Origin: DATAQC01 sp046263055
GTDB lineage: Bacteria > Actinomycetota > Acidimicrobiia > Acidimicrobiales > AC-14
Assembly (NCBI GenBank): GCA_046263055.1
Contig: JBHELO010000071.1
Span: 1 to 18,151 of the forward strand
Direction: 5' to 3'
DNA: 18,151 nucleotides
Position 1 is the stretch's first letter. Each line of letters opens with the position of its first letter. Both the position numbers and the translations under genes were made by a program. The notes beneath the pieces were generated by a model that was not told where the DNA came from, searched no databases, and saw only the letters and a program-made list of their open reading frames with translations. Shown one piece after another: positions 7,450 through 13,545 of this stretch.

Positions 7450-8328
7450 TCACGCCTCGTCGAGCAGCACCAGGTCGAGCTTGTCCACACGTTCGGGATC
7501 GGCCACCAGGTGGATGGCCGTGATCCTGTCGCCCGCGAAGGTGAAGTCGAACACCACCCGCGGCCGCCCGCCCGCCACCCACACCAGCCCGGGGGCCCCG
7601 TCCACGACCGCCGGCTGGGCGGCCCGGGCCCGGCCCGAGAACGTCTCCGCCACCGCCGCCGCGCCCCGCACCTCGGCCGCCGCGCCCGACCGCACGGCGG
7701 CGGCGTCGGCGCGCAGCACCACGTCGGGGTCGAGAGCGGCCAGGAGGGCCTCGAAGTCCCCGCCGCGCGCCGCGGCCAGGAAGGCGTCCACGATGGCCCG
7801 CTGGCGGGTGGGATCGGCGTCGATGCTGGCCGGGGTGCCCTGCACCCGGCGGCGGGCGCGGCTGGCGAGCTGGCGGGCCGCCTCCGGAGAGCGCCCCACG
7901 ATGGGGGCGATCTCGTCGAACGGCACCGCGAACATGTCGTGCAGCACGAAGGCCAACCGCTCGGCCGGCCCCAGCGTCTCCAGCACCACCAGGAGGGCGG
8001 GTCCGACCGAGTCGGCCAGCAGCGCCTGGTGCTCGGGGTCGACGTCGCCCTCCGGCGCCGAAGCCGGCTCGGGCCCGCTCGCCCCCATGGGCTCCTCCCG
8101 CCTCGACGTGCGGGAGCGCAGCATGTCCATGCACACCCGGGCAACCACCGTCGTCAGCCACCCCCGGAGGTTCTCCACGGCGCTGACATCGGACCGGCTG
8201 AGGCGGATCCACGACTCCTGGACGGCGTCGTCGGCCTCGGCCGGCGACCCGAGCATCCGGTAGGCCACCGCCCGCAGGTGGGCCCGGTTGTCCTCGAACC
8301 GATCTGCCAGCCAGTCGTGTCCGTCCAT
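7450..8328 (-). CDS. ECF RNA polymerase sigma factor with C-terminal SnoaL-like domain (ECF41/SigJ type)
   Basis: 292 residues from ATG 8328, preceded by GGGAG 10 nt upstream. Region 2 (residues ~10-73: AYRMLGSPAEADDAVQESWIRL ... LRGWLTTVVARVCMDMLRS) and region 4 (~112-163: LGPAERLAFVLHDMFAVPFDEIAPIVGRSPEAARQLASRARRRV) are clear. Residues ~170-292 form an NTF2/SnoaL-like domain, which in ECF41 and related groups controls sigma activity in place of a separate anti-sigma factor. The WLPEPL linker and DGGGR motif I remember for ECF41 are not recognisable here (the equivalents look like REEPMGA and RADAAAVRSG). It may therefore belong to a neighbouring SnoaL-fused group. The intergenic promoters nonetheless match the ECF41 consensus, and autoregulation is likely. 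Confidence 0.88.
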   Translation of the reverse strand: MDGHDWLADRFEDNRAHLRAVAYRMLGSPAEADDAVQESWIRLSRSDVSAVENLRGWLTTVVARVCMDMLRSRTSRREEPMGASGPEPASAPEGDVDPEHQALLADSVGPALLVVLETLGPAERLAFVLHDMFAVPFDEIAPIVGRSPEAARQLASRARRRVQGTPASIDADPTRQRAIVDAFLAAARGGDFEALLAALDPDVVLRADAAAVRSGAAAEVRGAAAVAETFSGRARAAQPAVVDGAPGLVWVAGGRPRVVFDFTFAGDRITAIHLVADPERVDKLDLVLLDEA

Positions 8329-8329
8329 C

Positions 8330-8356
8330 GGTCACAGTCTCCCGTCGCCATCCGTC
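8330..8356 (+). promoter_or_regulatory. ECF41-type promoter driving the VOC gene
   Basis: GGTCACA (8330-8336), exactly 16 nt, then CGTC (8353-8356). The reported ECF41 consensus, from memory, is TGTCACA-N16-CGTC, so 10 of 11 positions match. Transcription would begin near 8363, about 40 nt before the VOC start. The -35 element lies one base from the sigma factor's start codon. Confidence 0.7.
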
Positions 8357-8365
8357 AACCGCACT

Positions 8366-8392
8366 GACGAAACCAACCCAGCCGATGTGACG
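8366..8392 (-). promoter_or_regulatory. ECF41-type promoter driving the sigma factor gene itself
   Basis: Read on the - strand: CGTCACA (8392-8386), exactly 16 nt, then CGTC (8369-8366), matching TGTCACA-N16-CGTC at 10 of 11 positions. It predicts positive autoregulation. Its -35 element touches the Shine-Dalgarno sequence of the divergent VOC gene. Confidence 0.65.
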
Positions 8393-8403
8393 AGGAGGCA
8401 GCA

Positions 8404-8814
8404 ATGAACGCGTACGTGAGCGCCATCACGCTCGGCGTCCAGGACCTGGACCGGGCCAAGACGTTCTACAAAGAGGGCCTGGGGTGGCCCGTCCACCAGG
8501 ACTACCCCGGGTGGGTGTCGTTCAGCCTGGACGGCGGCGCCTTGCTCCTCGGCCTCTACCAGTGGGACGCGCTGGCCGCCGACGCCGGGGCGGCGGCCGC
8601 CAACGGGGGCTTCCGGGGCGTGGTCCTCTCCTACCTGGTGCGCTCCGAGGACCGGGTGGCGGCCGTGCTGGACGAGGCCGAGCGGGCCGGTGGGCGCATC
8701 GCGGTGCCGGCCGAGCGGTCGCAGTGGGGCGGGGCCAGCGGCCACTTCGCCGACCCCGACGGCCACCTCTGGAAGGTGGCGTCGGGCGGTGGAGACCAGC
8801 CCATGGCCGAGTAG
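8404..8814 (+). CDS. VOC-superfamily (glyoxalase/dioxygenase-like) protein
   Basis: 136 residues; GAGGAGG at 8392-8398 lies five bases before ATG 8404. The paired beta-alpha-beta-beta-beta modules are evident: ITLGVQDLDRAKTFYKEGLGW at the start of the first and QWGGASGHFADPDGHLWKVA ending the second. Most relatives end in DPDGHLWEV, where Glu is a metal ligand; here it is Lys, and the first-strand ligand position is also not His. The protein may therefore bind a ligand without metal catalysis. The divergent sigma factor and the ECF41-type promoter in front suggest it is that sigma factor's target; known ECF41 neighbours are usually carboxymuconolactone decarboxylase, oxidoreductase or epimerase genes. 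Substrate unknown. Confidence 0.85.
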   Translation: MNAYVSAITLGVQDLDRAKTFYKEGLGWPVHQDYPGWVSFSLDGGALLLGLYQWDALAADAGAAAANGGFRGVVLSYLVRSEDRVAAVLDEAERAGGRIAVPAERSQWGGASGHFADPDGHLWKVASGGGDQPMAE

Positions 8815-8818
8815 TCGC

Positions 8819-8862
8819 GGGCGGCGGGCGGCGGGCACTCCCGGCCGGGTGGCCGTCCGCCC
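8819..8862. terminator. GC hairpin between converging genes
   Basis: GGGCGG repeats near 8819-8831 can pair with CCGCCC at 8857-8862 around an inner CCCGGCCGGG palindrome (8840-8849). There is no T-run, so this is a weak call based on position between two converging stops. Confidence 0.3.
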
Positions 8863-9290
8863 TACGCCATGCCGTACGAGCGCTCGACCTCGAACTCGTA
8901 GATCAGGCGCCCTTCGTCCACCATGAGGCGGAGGAAGTCGTCGGGCTCCAGGTCCTTGCCGAACCAGGCCACCGCCCCGGTCGGCCGGTCCTGCATGATG
9001 CGGAACAGCCGCAGGCTCTGGTCGGGGACGTTGGGCCCTTCCAGGAGGCGGACGTCGGTCTCCAACCCCAGCCAGCGCCACGCCGCGTCGAACACGAACA
9101 GGGTGCAGCGGGGGTCGGTGCGCAGCCGCTTGGTGCGGGCCCGGTCCCGGGTGCCGCTGCTCCACAACTTCCCGTCCACCATGGCCACCGCCATCCGGGC
9201 CACCTTGGGGCGCCCGTCCCGCCCGACGGTGATCATGGCCGCCGAACGATTGGCCTCGAGGAACGCCCGCTCGGACTCCGACAGTGCCAT
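8862..9290 (-). CDS. PPOX-class (FMN/F420-type split-barrel) protein
   Basis: 142 residues from ATG 9290. The split beta-barrel pattern is clear: AAMITVGRDGRPKVARMAVAMVDGKLWSSGTRDRARTKRLRTDPRCTLFVF, then a GPNVPD loop and a long helix, matching pyridoxamine-phosphate-oxidase-like proteins of actinobacteria. Many of these use F420 or FMN, or bind haem or biliverdin, and this fold alone does not tell which. There is no Shine-Dalgarno sequence; a TAGCCT -10 box ends seven bases before ATG, so the mRNA is probably leaderless. The open frame continues upstream of 9290, but that part is an imperfect 27-bp duplication of the start region. Confidence 0.85.
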   Translation of the reverse strand: MALSESERAFLEANRSAAMITVGRDGRPKVARMAVAMVDGKLWSSGTRDRARTKRLRTDPRCTLFVFDAAWRWLGLETDVRLLEGPNVPDQSLRLFRIMQDRPTGAVAWFGKDLEPDDFLRLMVDEGRLIYEFEVERSYGMA

Positions 9291-9342
9291 CCCGCCGAGG
9301 CTACCCGCCAGGGCCTTCCCGCCGAGGCTGCCCGGCAGGGCC
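9291..9342 (-). repeat. Imperfect tandem duplication of the PPOX gene's start/promoter region
   Basis: 25 bases at 9291-9315 recur at 9318-9342 with two mismatches (period 27). The downstream copy (- strand sense) has TAGCCT and is followed by ATG; the upstream copy reads CAGCCT and is followed by AAG, so it has lost both the -10 box and the start. Confidence 0.85.
9298..9303 (-). promoter_or_regulatory. Leaderless -10 box (TAGCCT) of the PPOX gene
   Basis: On the - strand TAGCCT ends 7 nt before ATG 9290, so the expected transcription start is the start codon itself. Confidence 0.5.
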
Positions 9343-9353
9343 GGCGACACCGG

Positions 9354-9359
9354 TACCGT
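9354..9359 (+). promoter_or_regulatory. Leaderless -10 box (TACCGT) of the DUF72 gene
   Basis: TACCGT ends 6 nt before ATG 9366 and no ribosome binding sequence is present, consistent with a leaderless mRNA. Confidence 0.55.
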
Positions 9360-9365
9360 CGGGCC

Positions 9366-10322
9366 ATGGTGGACGCCCGGGAGCGCCCCTCCGAGCTGGC
9401 GCCAGCCATCCCCGTGGAGGGCGCCCGGGTGCTGGTGGGCACGTGCTCGTGGACCGATGCGACCCTGGTCAAGGAGACCGACTGGTACCCCAAGCGGTCC
9501 ATGACCGCCGCCCAGCGCCTGGCCTACTACGCCAGCCGCTTCCCGGTGGTGGAGGTGGACAGCACCTACTACTTCCCGCCGACGCCCGAGCTGGCCGGCT
9601 CGTGGGTCGAGCGCACACCCGACGGGTTCACCATGAACGTGAAGGCGTGGTCGCTGCTCACCGGCCACCCCACCTTTCCCCAGTCCCTGTGGCCCGACCT
9701 CCAGGGTGAGGTCCCGCCCGAGCACCGGGACAAGCGCCGGCTCTACGCCAAACACCTGGCTCCCGACGTCGTCGAGGAGGCGTGGGACCGCTTCCGTCAC
9801 TCGCTCATGCCCTTGCACTCGGCCGGGCGGCTGGGCGCCGTGCTTCTCCAGTACCCCCGATGGTTCGGCCCCAAGGAGGCCCACCGCGACGAGATCCGGG
9901 GGGCGATCGAGCGCCTCCCCGACTACTCGGTGTGCGTGGAGTTCCGCCATGGCCGGTGGCTGGAGGGCGGAGAGTGCGAGTCCACGCTGGGCTTCCTGGA
10001 GTCCCTCGGCGTCACCTTCGTGTGCGTGGACGAGCCGGCCGGGTTCCGGTCGTCGGTGCCGCCGGTGGTGGCGGCCACCACCGACCTGGCGGTCGTCCGC
10101 TTCCACGGCCGCAACGCGGAGACGTGGGAGCACACCGTGCCCACCGCCGCCGAGCGCTTCCGCTACCGGTACGACCGTGACGAGCTGGCCGAGTGGGTCC
10201 CCAAGGTCCGGGAGCTGTCGGCCTCCGCCCGGGAGGTCCACCTGCTGATGAACAACTGCTACCGCGATTACGGAGTAGACAACGCCGCCGAGCTGGCCGC
10301 CCTCCTGTCCGGCGGTGGCTGA
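9366..10322 (+). CDS. DUF72 (YecE-like) protein
   Basis: 318 residues from ATG 9366. The DUF72 TIM-barrel-like family is recognised from GTCSWTD near the N-terminus, then FPVVEVDSTYYFPPTPELAGSWVERTPDGFTMNVKAW, LGAVLLQYPRWF, YSVCVEFRHGRW, and the C-terminal LAVVRFHGRN plus VHLLMNNCYRDYGVDNA (relatives end in MNNHY-D/N-A). The acidic and aromatic residues of these motifs suggest a hydrolase or isomerase-like pocket, but the family's activity is not established. It has a leaderless-type promoter and is divergent from the PPOX gene. Length is slightly above the usual 240-280, owing to an insertion around residues 95-150. Confidence 0.9.
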   Translation: MVDARERPSELAPAIPVEGARVLVGTCSWTDATLVKETDWYPKRSMTAAQRLAYYASRFPVVEVDSTYYFPPTPELAGSWVERTPDGFTMNVKAWSLLTGHPTFPQSLWPDLQGEVPPEHRDKRRLYAKHLAPDVVEEAWDRFRHSLMPLHSAGRLGAVLLQYPRWFGPKEAHRDEIRGAIERLPDYSVCVEFRHGRWLEGGECESTLGFLESLGVTFVCVDEPAGFRSSVPPVVAATTDLAVVRFHGRNAETWEHTVPTAAERFRYRYDRDELAEWVPKVRELSASAREVHLLMNNCYRDYGVDNAAELAALLSGGG

Positions 10323-10352
10323 CCGCACCGGTAGCCGGGCGACCTACGGTCC

Positions 10353-10775
10353 TCAGGCCTCGGGCTCCTCCTCGTCGCCCAGGTCAGGCTCGGCGGTGAC
10401 CACCGAGGCGTGGTGGGCCACCATGAGCCACGGGCCGCCGGGTACGCGTGTGAACAGGTTGAGGGCGGCGACGGTCGTGGCCGGCTGGGCGTCGGACAGG
10501 ATGTTCTCGTCCACCGATACCCAGGCGACGTCGCCCTCCGAGGAGGCGGACGCGTTGGTGAGGATGAACTGCAGGTGCTGGTCGTTCTGGAACAGGGCGA
10601 AGAACGACGCCGCCACCTGGCCCCAACCCCGTAGGGTCGCCCAGCCCGGGTGGGTGCAGGCAACCCGGTCGGAGTGCTCCCAGACCTGGGACATGGCCTC
10701 CAGGTCGCGGGCCTCGAACGCCCCGTAGAACGCCTGGTTGGTGGCCTCGATGGCCTCGGCTTCGGTGCCGGCCGT
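10353..10775 (-). CDS. SnoaL/NTF2-like protein with a probable ACG start
   Basis: The ORF from ATG 10694 (113 residues) lacks the first helix of the fold. The same frame continues upstream through an obviously coding segment (AIEATNQAFYGAFEARDLEAMSQVWEHSD), as in SnoaL-like relatives. No ATG, GTG or TTG occurs in that extension, yet AGGAGG (10788-10783) sits exactly 7 nt before ACG 10775, giving a 140-residue product. ACG initiation, or a recently mutated ATG, is the best reading; ATC at 10751 is an alternative. The rest reads CTHPGWATLRGWGQVAASFFALF, TNASASSEGDVAWVSVDENIL and TRVPGGPWLMVAHHAS, with an acidic tail. Function unknown; relatives are small stand-alone ketosteroid-isomerase-fold proteins. 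Confidence 0.7.
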   Translation of the reverse strand, partial: TAGTEAEAIEATNQAFYGAFEARDLEAMSQVWEHSDRVACTHPGWATLRGWGQVAASFFALFQNDQHLQFILTNASASSEGDVAWVSVDENILSDAQPATTVAALNLFTRVPGGPWLMVAHHASVVTAEPDLGDEEEPEA

Positions 10776-10816
10776 GGTTCCTCCTCCTGCCCAGGGGCCC
10801 TCCGGCCCGCTGCCGC

Positions 10817-10832
10817 GGCACGGTACCGTGCC
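10817..10832. promoter_or_regulatory. Perfect 16-bp palindrome carrying -10 boxes for both directions
   Basis: GGCACGGTACCGTGCC is its own reverse complement. It supplies TACCGT on the + strand (10824-10829), 8 nt before GTG 10838, and TACCGT on the - strand (10825-10820), about 45 nt before the SnoaL-like gene's ACG. It looks like a symmetric bidirectional promoter, or an operator. Confidence 0.5.
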
Positions 10833-10837
10833 CCGCC

Positions 10838-11665
10838 GTGCACCGTGTGCGCTCCACCGACGGTGTCACGGTGGCCGTGCACGACCTCGGCGGCTCCGGC
10901 CCGCCGTTGGTCCTGGCCCACGCCACCGGCTTCTGCGCCGGCGCGTGGCGACCGGTGGCCGCCCACCTGGCCCGCCGCTGGCACTGCTGGGGCGTGGACC
11001 TGCGGGGCCACGGCCACAGCGACGCCCCGGCCGGCCTGGACTGGTCGTGGCGCGGGTTCGCCGACGACCTGGCCGCCGTGGTCGACGCCCTGGGGCCGGC
11101 CGAGCCGGTCGGCGGCGTCGGCCACTCATCGGGGGCGACCGCCCTGCTCCTCGCCGCCGCCGCCAGTCCTTCCCGGTTCCGGGCCCTGTGGTGCTACGAG
11201 CCCATCGCCTGGTCCGACCCGTCGGCCGCCCGGGCCCGGGCCGAGGGCCTGGCCGCCGGCGCCCTCCACCGCCGCCCCGCCTTTGCGTCCCGGGCCGAGG
11301 CGGAGGCCTCCTACCGGTCGAAGCCGCCGATGTCCGCCTTCCACCCCGACGCCCTGGCCGGCTACCTGGACTGCGGGTTCGAGGATCTCCCGGACGGCAC
11401 CGTCGCCCTGCGCTGCCGTCCCGAGGTGGAGGCGGCCGTCTACCGCCAGGGCGTGGCCCCCGAGACGTTCGGGCGGCTGGCCGGCGTGGCGTGCCCGGTG
11501 ACGGTGGCCCGGGGGACGGCGTCGGAGGCGGTGAGTGCCGAGATGGCGGCCGCCCAGGTGGCCGCCCTGCCCCGGGGGACGGGTGTGGAACTGGCCGGCC
11601 TCGGCCACTTCGGGCCCTTCTCGGACCCGGCGGCGGTGGCCGCTGGAGTGCTCACCGCCCTCTGA
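10838..11665 (+). CDS. Alpha/beta hydrolase
   Basis: 275 residues from GTG 10838, no ribosome site, leaderless-type promoter. The fold is clear: oxyanion strand LVLAHATGFCAGAW, then VDLRGHGHSDAP, nucleophile elbow GVGHSSGA with S97, and the terminal GLGHFGPF with H257. The catalytic acid is probably in the segment around CPVTVARGTASEAVSAEMAA, where the usual Asp is not obvious. Relatives include epoxide hydrolases, haloalkane dehalogenase-like enzymes and lactonases; substrate cannot be told. It is head-to-head with the SnoaL-like gene. Confidence 0.88.
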   Translation: MHRVRSTDGVTVAVHDLGGSGPPLVLAHATGFCAGAWRPVAAHLARRWHCWGVDLRGHGHSDAPAGLDWSWRGFADDLAAVVDALGPAEPVGGVGHSSGATALLLAAAASPSRFRALWCYEPIAWSDPSAARARAEGLAAGALHRRPAFASRAEAEASYRSKPPMSAFHPDALAGYLDCGFEDLPDGTVALRCRPEVEAAVYRQGVAPETFGRLAGVACPVTVARGTASEAVSAEMAAAQVAALPRGTGVELAGLGHFGPFSDPAAVAAGVLTAL

Positions 11666-11701
11666 CGGTCGGCGGTCCTCGTCAGTGTCACACCGTTGTA
11701 A

Positions 11702-11707
11702 TACCGT
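11702..11707 (+). promoter_or_regulatory. Leaderless-type -10 box before the RecB-like gene
   Basis: TACCGT ends 8 nt before ATG 11716; an overlapping TAATAC lies at 11699-11704. Short flanking arms GTCAC and GTGAC enclose the box and could be an operator. Confidence 0.4.
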
Positions 11708-11715
11708 GACGAGCG

Positions 11716-12519
11716 ATGCCGCTGCCCCTGCCAGTGTCGCTCACCCCCTCCAAGGTGGCGTCGTTCAAGGACTGCGCCCTGGCCTTCCGGTTCTCGGCCA
11801 TAGACCGGCTGCCGGAGCCGCCGTCGCCCTGGGCCACCAAGGGCACGCTGGTACACCGGGCCCTCGAGCTGCTCTTCTGCTCGCCGCCGGCCGAACGCAC
11901 CCTGCTCACCGCCCTGGCCTGCCTGTCCCAGGCTCGGGCGGAGATGGCATCGGACCCCGAGTACGTGGGCCTGGCCCTGGATGCCGAGGCCGAGACCCGC
12001 TTCGCCGAGGAGGCGGAGGCCCTAGTACGCCGCTACTTCGAGCTGGAGGACCCCACCGCGGTCCACCCCATCGGTCTGGAGCTGCGCTTGGAGGTCACGG
12101 TGGGGTCGCTGGTGCTCCGGGGGGTCATCGACCGCCTCGACCTGGACGCCGACGGTGGCCTGGTCGTCACCGACTACAAGACGGGCAAGACGCCGGGGGT
12201 CATGGCCGAGCAGAGCCGGCTCGGCGGCGTCCACTTCTACGCCTTCCTCTGCCAGCAGGTGCTCGGCCGGCGGCCGGTCCGGGTCCAGCTCCTCTACCTG
12301 GCCGAGCCGGTGGCCATCGTGGCCGAACCGTCCGACCAGTCCATCCGGGGACTGGAGGTGCGGGCCCAGGCCATCTGGCGGGCGGTCGAGCGGGCCTGTG
12401 AGCGAGACGACTTCCGCCCCCATCCGTCCCGGCTGTGCGACTGGTGCGCCTTCCGGGAATTCTGCCCCGCCTTCGGCGGGGACCCGGCCCGGGCCCGGGA
12501 GCTGGTGGCCACCGCCTAG
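11716..12519 (+). CDS. RecB/Cas4-like PD-(D/E)XK nuclease with Fe-S cysteines
   Basis: 267 residues from ATG 11716. Nuclease core: H47 in KGTLVHRALE, D139 in GVIDRLDL, D153 and K155 in TDYKTGK, then QSRLGGVHFYAFLCQQVLG (the QxxxY-type motif). Four cysteines, C20 (FKDCALAFRF) plus C241, C244 and C250 (CDWCAFREFC), are placed exactly as in Fe-S-clamped nucleases such as AddB and Cas4. The protein is a stand-alone domain with no helicase or cas gene nearby. Comparable single-domain RecB-like proteins occur across actinobacteria. A role in DNA repair or end processing is inferred, not shown. Confidence 0.9.
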   Translation: MPLPLPVSLTPSKVASFKDCALAFRFSAIDRLPEPPSPWATKGTLVHRALELLFCSPPAERTLLTALACLSQARAEMASDPEYVGLALDAEAETRFAEEAEALVRRYFELEDPTAVHPIGLELRLEVTVGSLVLRGVIDRLDLDADGGLVVTDYKTGKTPGVMAEQSRLGGVHFYAFLCQQVLGRRPVRVQLLYLAEPVAIVAEPSDQSIRGLEVRAQAIWRAVERACERDDFRPHPSRLCDWCAFREFCPAFGGDPARARELVATA

Positions 12520-12544
12520 CCCACCGCCTAGCCCACCGCCGAGC
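12509..12544 (+). repeat. Three 12-bp tandem units duplicating the stop codon
   Basis: Units at 12509-12520, 12521-12532 and 12533-12544 (consensus CCACCGCCTAGC). The first two each carry an in-frame TAG (12517-12519, 12529-12531); in the third it is GAG. Confidence 0.85.
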
Positions 12545-12561
12545 CGGGCCCCGGCCCCCGC

Positions 12562-12567
12562 TACGGT
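12562..12567 (+). promoter_or_regulatory. Leaderless -10 box (TACGGT) of the PAP2 gene
   Basis: TACGGT ends 8 nt before GTG 12576, with no Shine-Dalgarno sequence between. Confidence 0.45.
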
Positions 12568-12575
12568 CTGCCGCC

Positions 12576-13169
12576 GTGGCCCAACCCCTTGCCGGCCTGC
12601 GGGCGAGCGTTCGCAGCTTCGACCGCCGGGTGGACGCTGGCCTGGACCACGTGCGGGGCCGCCCGGTGGTGGACCGCATCTTCTACGGGGCGTCGGAGCT
12701 GGGCGACTTCAGCCTGGTCTGGGTCCTGCTCGGAGGCCTCCGGGGCCTGCGGTCCGAGCGCGGCTGGAAGGCGGCGATACGCCTCGGCGTCGGCCTCACC
12801 GCCGAGTCGTTCCTGGTCAACGGGGTCGTGAAATCCGTGTTCCGCCGGTCACGGCCGCCCTGGGAGGTGGACCGGCCCCTCCGCCTGCGTCGCCCCCTCA
12901 CCAGCAGCTTCCCGAGTGGCCACGCCACCTCGTCGTTCATGGCTGCCCTGCTGCTCTCCGAGGGGGACCCGGCGTGGCCCGTCTACTGGGTGGTGGCCGC
13001 CGTCGTGGCCGGCAGCCGGGTATACGTGCGCATCCACCACGCATCGGACGTGGTGGCCGGCTCGGTGCTGGGCGTCGGCATGGGCCTGGCCATGCGCCGC
13101 CTCATGCCGCTCCCGCCGGTGGACCAGCCCGCCTCCGGAGGGGGGGCGGTGCCGCTCCCGGCTAGTTGA
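12576..13169 (+). CDS. PAP2-family membrane phosphatase
   Basis: 197 residues from GTG 12576. The frame is open further upstream, but that part belongs to the previous gene's end. All three phosphatase motifs are present: K86-x6-R93-P94 (KSVFRRSRP), PSGH at 113-116 and S147-R148-x5-H154-x3-D158 (SRVYVRIHHASD). Hydrophobic helices (about 46-55, 70-84, 117-127, 134-146, 159-172) surround them. Members remove phosphate from lipid phosphates such as phosphatidate or undecaprenyl diphosphate at the membrane. Here the substrate is open. Its stop overlaps the stop region of the converging small gene by 8 bases (13162-13169). Confidence 0.92.
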   Translation: MAQPLAGLRASVRSFDRRVDAGLDHVRGRPVVDRIFYGASELGDFSLVWVLLGGLRGLRSERGWKAAIRLGVGLTAESFLVNGVVKSVFRRSRPPWEVDRPLRLRRPLTSSFPSGHATSSFMAALLLSEGDPAWPVYWVVAAVVAGSRVYVRIHHASDVVAGSVLGVGMGLAMRRLMPLPPVDQPASGGGAVPLPAS

Positions 13170-13350
13170 CGCCGGCCTCTTCGAGCTCGCCGAGGCGAGC
13201 AAGGTCGGCCACCAAGAGCGACCGCATGTCGAGAAGGAGGTCCGACATCTCGGCCGCCGACACCAACTCTCGGGTGTGCAGCGTGCCCAGGCTCCGATCG
13301 ATGATCTCCAGCGCCTGGTTGATTGCGTCGTTCTCGAGTGTCTCGTTCAT
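13162..13350 (-). CDS. Small acidic helical protein of unknown function
   Basis: 62 residues from ATG 13350, with GGAGAG a few bases upstream. The open frame extends to ATG 13488, but the added 46 residues are Arg/Gly-rich and atypical of the rest. The product (MNETLENDAINQALEIIDRS ... LLLDMRSLLVADLARLGELEE) looks all-helical and amphipathic, with leucine-rich heptads from about residue 35, so it could dimerise as a coiled coil. I recognise no family. Confidence 0.55.
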   Translation of the reverse strand: MNETLENDAINQALEIIDRSLGTLHTRELVSAAEMSDLLLDMRSLLVADLARLGELEEAGVN

Positions 13351-13545
13351 CACTCTCTCCAACGCCCGGGTGGGCCGGCCTGTTCCGTCACTACCCGACG
13401 GAAACACGATCGTCACATCCGAGAGGGTCCTGTAGCAGCGATTGCACCCTAGCGAATCCGGACGCCGCCGGTCGTTCACGGATGTCACCGCCGAGGGTCG
13501 GGCGCCGGCTCCTCGGGTAGGTAGCTGTCACACCCCCCCGTCATC

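Noticed and set aside
10346..10351. TACGGT between the DUF72 and SnoaL-like genes as a promoter
   Set aside because: It lies between two converging gene ends with no start codon in range; probably chance.
13411..13437. CGTCACA as another ECF41 promoter on the + strand
   Set aside because: The four bases after 16 nt are AGCA, not CGTC.
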